This document shows positions 51,752 to 52,085 of a DNA stretch of 52,085 nt, in pieces. The DNA is from Acidobacteriota bacterium. Its GTDB lineage: Bacteria > Acidobacteriota > Vicinamibacteria > Vicinamibacterales > JAKQTR01. How positions within the stretch are numbered: the first letter of the stretch is position 1; every line of letters begins with the position of its first letter. The notes beneath the pieces are model-generated. The model had not been told where the DNA came from and did no database searches. It saw only the letters and a program-made list of their open reading frames with translations. The stretch spans positions 1 to 52,085 of the forward strand of contig JAKQTR010000019.1 of the NCBI GenBank assembly GCA_029562975.1. Direction: 5' to 3'. A program made the position numbers and the translations under genes.

Positions 51752-52085
51752 ATGACGAGGATTCCCGGAGCGTTGAGAACCTGCTGGATCGTGCTGCTCG
51801 CCGTCCTGGCGAGCGCGGCCGCCTCACGCCAGGCGGCGGAGCCGGCGCGGCTGCGGGTGCTGACCTACAACATCCAACACGGCGAGGGCACGGACGGCCG
51901 GATCGATCTCGCGCGGACGGCGGCCGTCATCGCGCGCGCGGCGCCGGATGTGGTGGCGCTCCAGGAGGTCGACAACCAGACCACGCGCGCCCACGGCGTC
52001 GACCAGGCGGCCGAGCTGGGGAGGCTGACGGGGATGCACGCCGCCTTCGGCCAGGCGATGGCCTACGCGGGCGGCGGCTATGGCG
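51752..52085 (+). CDS. Endonuclease/exonuclease/phosphatase family protein, partial (3' end beyond window)
   Basis: The first 111 codons encode a signal peptide (about 10-26) and the opening motifs of the EEP fold: LRVLTYNIQHGEG (Asn that binds metal) and PDVVALQEVD (metal-binding Glu). Family members hydrolyse phosphodiesters or phosphomonoesters, from DNA to sphingomyelin and inositol phosphates; the exported form suggests a non-DNA substrate. AAGAGGGAG precedes the ATG. The C-terminal catalytic Asp/His motifs lie outside the window. Confidence 0.85.
   Translation, partial: MTRIPGALRTCWIVLLAVLASAAASRQAAEPARLRVLTYNIQHGEGTDGRIDLARTAAVIARAAPDVVALQEVDNQTTRAHGVDQAAELGRLTGMHAAFGQAMAYAGGGYG

Noticed and set aside
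1-52085. CRISPR arrays, tRNA/rRNA genes or known antiphage systems
   Set aside because: No regularly spaced repeats, cloverleaf-like sequences ending in CCA, rRNA-like stretches or defence-gene motifs were recognised on either strand.

Overview
The window is very GC-rich and densely coded on both strands. Its gene content fits an Acidobacteriota genome, most likely class Vicinamibacteria or a close relative. The basis is an acidobacterial-type VWA secreted protein, a sortilin/BNR-repeat secreted protein, a DUF4861 relic, a DUF6305 protein, an unusual density of S9/M20/M24/gamma-glutamyl peptidases, and a large ECF-type sigma factor paired with a zinc-finger anti-sigma. The taxonomic call is inference. 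I see no rRNA, tRNA, CRISPR array, transposase or plasmid/phage replication gene.

Layout. 1-5.4 kb: lipid handling (a partial acyl-adenylating enzyme, a ceramidase-like exported protein, a long-chain acyl-CoA ligase) and a zinc-ribbon/TPR membrane protein. 5.5-8.9 kb: a secreted alpha/beta hydrolase and an acidobacterial VWA protein. 8.9-16.8 kb: a carbohydrate block, with a GntR/FCD regulator divergent from a tagaturonate epimerase (uxaE) and operator-like palindromes between them, a decayed DUF4861 gene, a strong terminator, a BD-FAE-like esterase, a GH97 alpha-galactosidase-like enzyme, a YbaK-type deacylase and a Tat-exported metallo-beta-lactamase-fold enzyme. 17-23.8 kb: a BNR/sortilin-like secreted protein divergent from a sigma/anti-sigma pair (the anti-sigma carries a Ycf48/BNR domain), then a DUF4139 protein. 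23.9-36.8 kb: peptide degradation (M24, two S9 peptidases, M20, a second M24), a flavoprotein/polyferredoxin membrane fusion, a pirin and a DUF1232 protein. 37-41.5 kb: relics of a kdpD/kdpE-type two-component pair beside an APC-type permease with a cytosolic C-terminal domain, a metallophosphoesterase and DUF6305. 41.7-44.9 kb: gamma-glutamyltransferase, a small unknown and an aspartoacylase-like M14 protein. 45-51.5 kb: recD2 and an alanine/glycine:cation symporter, now separated by a 2.8-kb mosaic of broken gene pieces bracketed by a 161-bp direct repeat. The window ends inside an endonuclease/exonuclease/phosphatase-family gene.

Two structures are not explained by ordinary genes. First, there is a family of long intergenic inverted repeats whose outer ends are GGGGTC-GGGAC or GGGGTC-AGATC. 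Their inner stems differ between copies yet remain complementary, and five of six members end 12-29 nt before a start codon. Second, the 161-bp duplication of the recD2 3' end flanks an island made of fragments: a DUF362 gene with a stop inside its Tat signal, a possible kinase N-lobe, a 5'-nucleotidase N-terminus, and a frameshifted protein kinase fused in frame to the RecD2 C-terminus. Recombination between the repeats would restore a clean convergent recD2/symporter junction.

Working picture: a heterotrophic, polymer- and peptide-scavenging bacterium with many exported hydrolases, amino-acid uptake (AgcS) and hexuronate/galactoside use. All functions are read from sequence motifs; no database search was possible.
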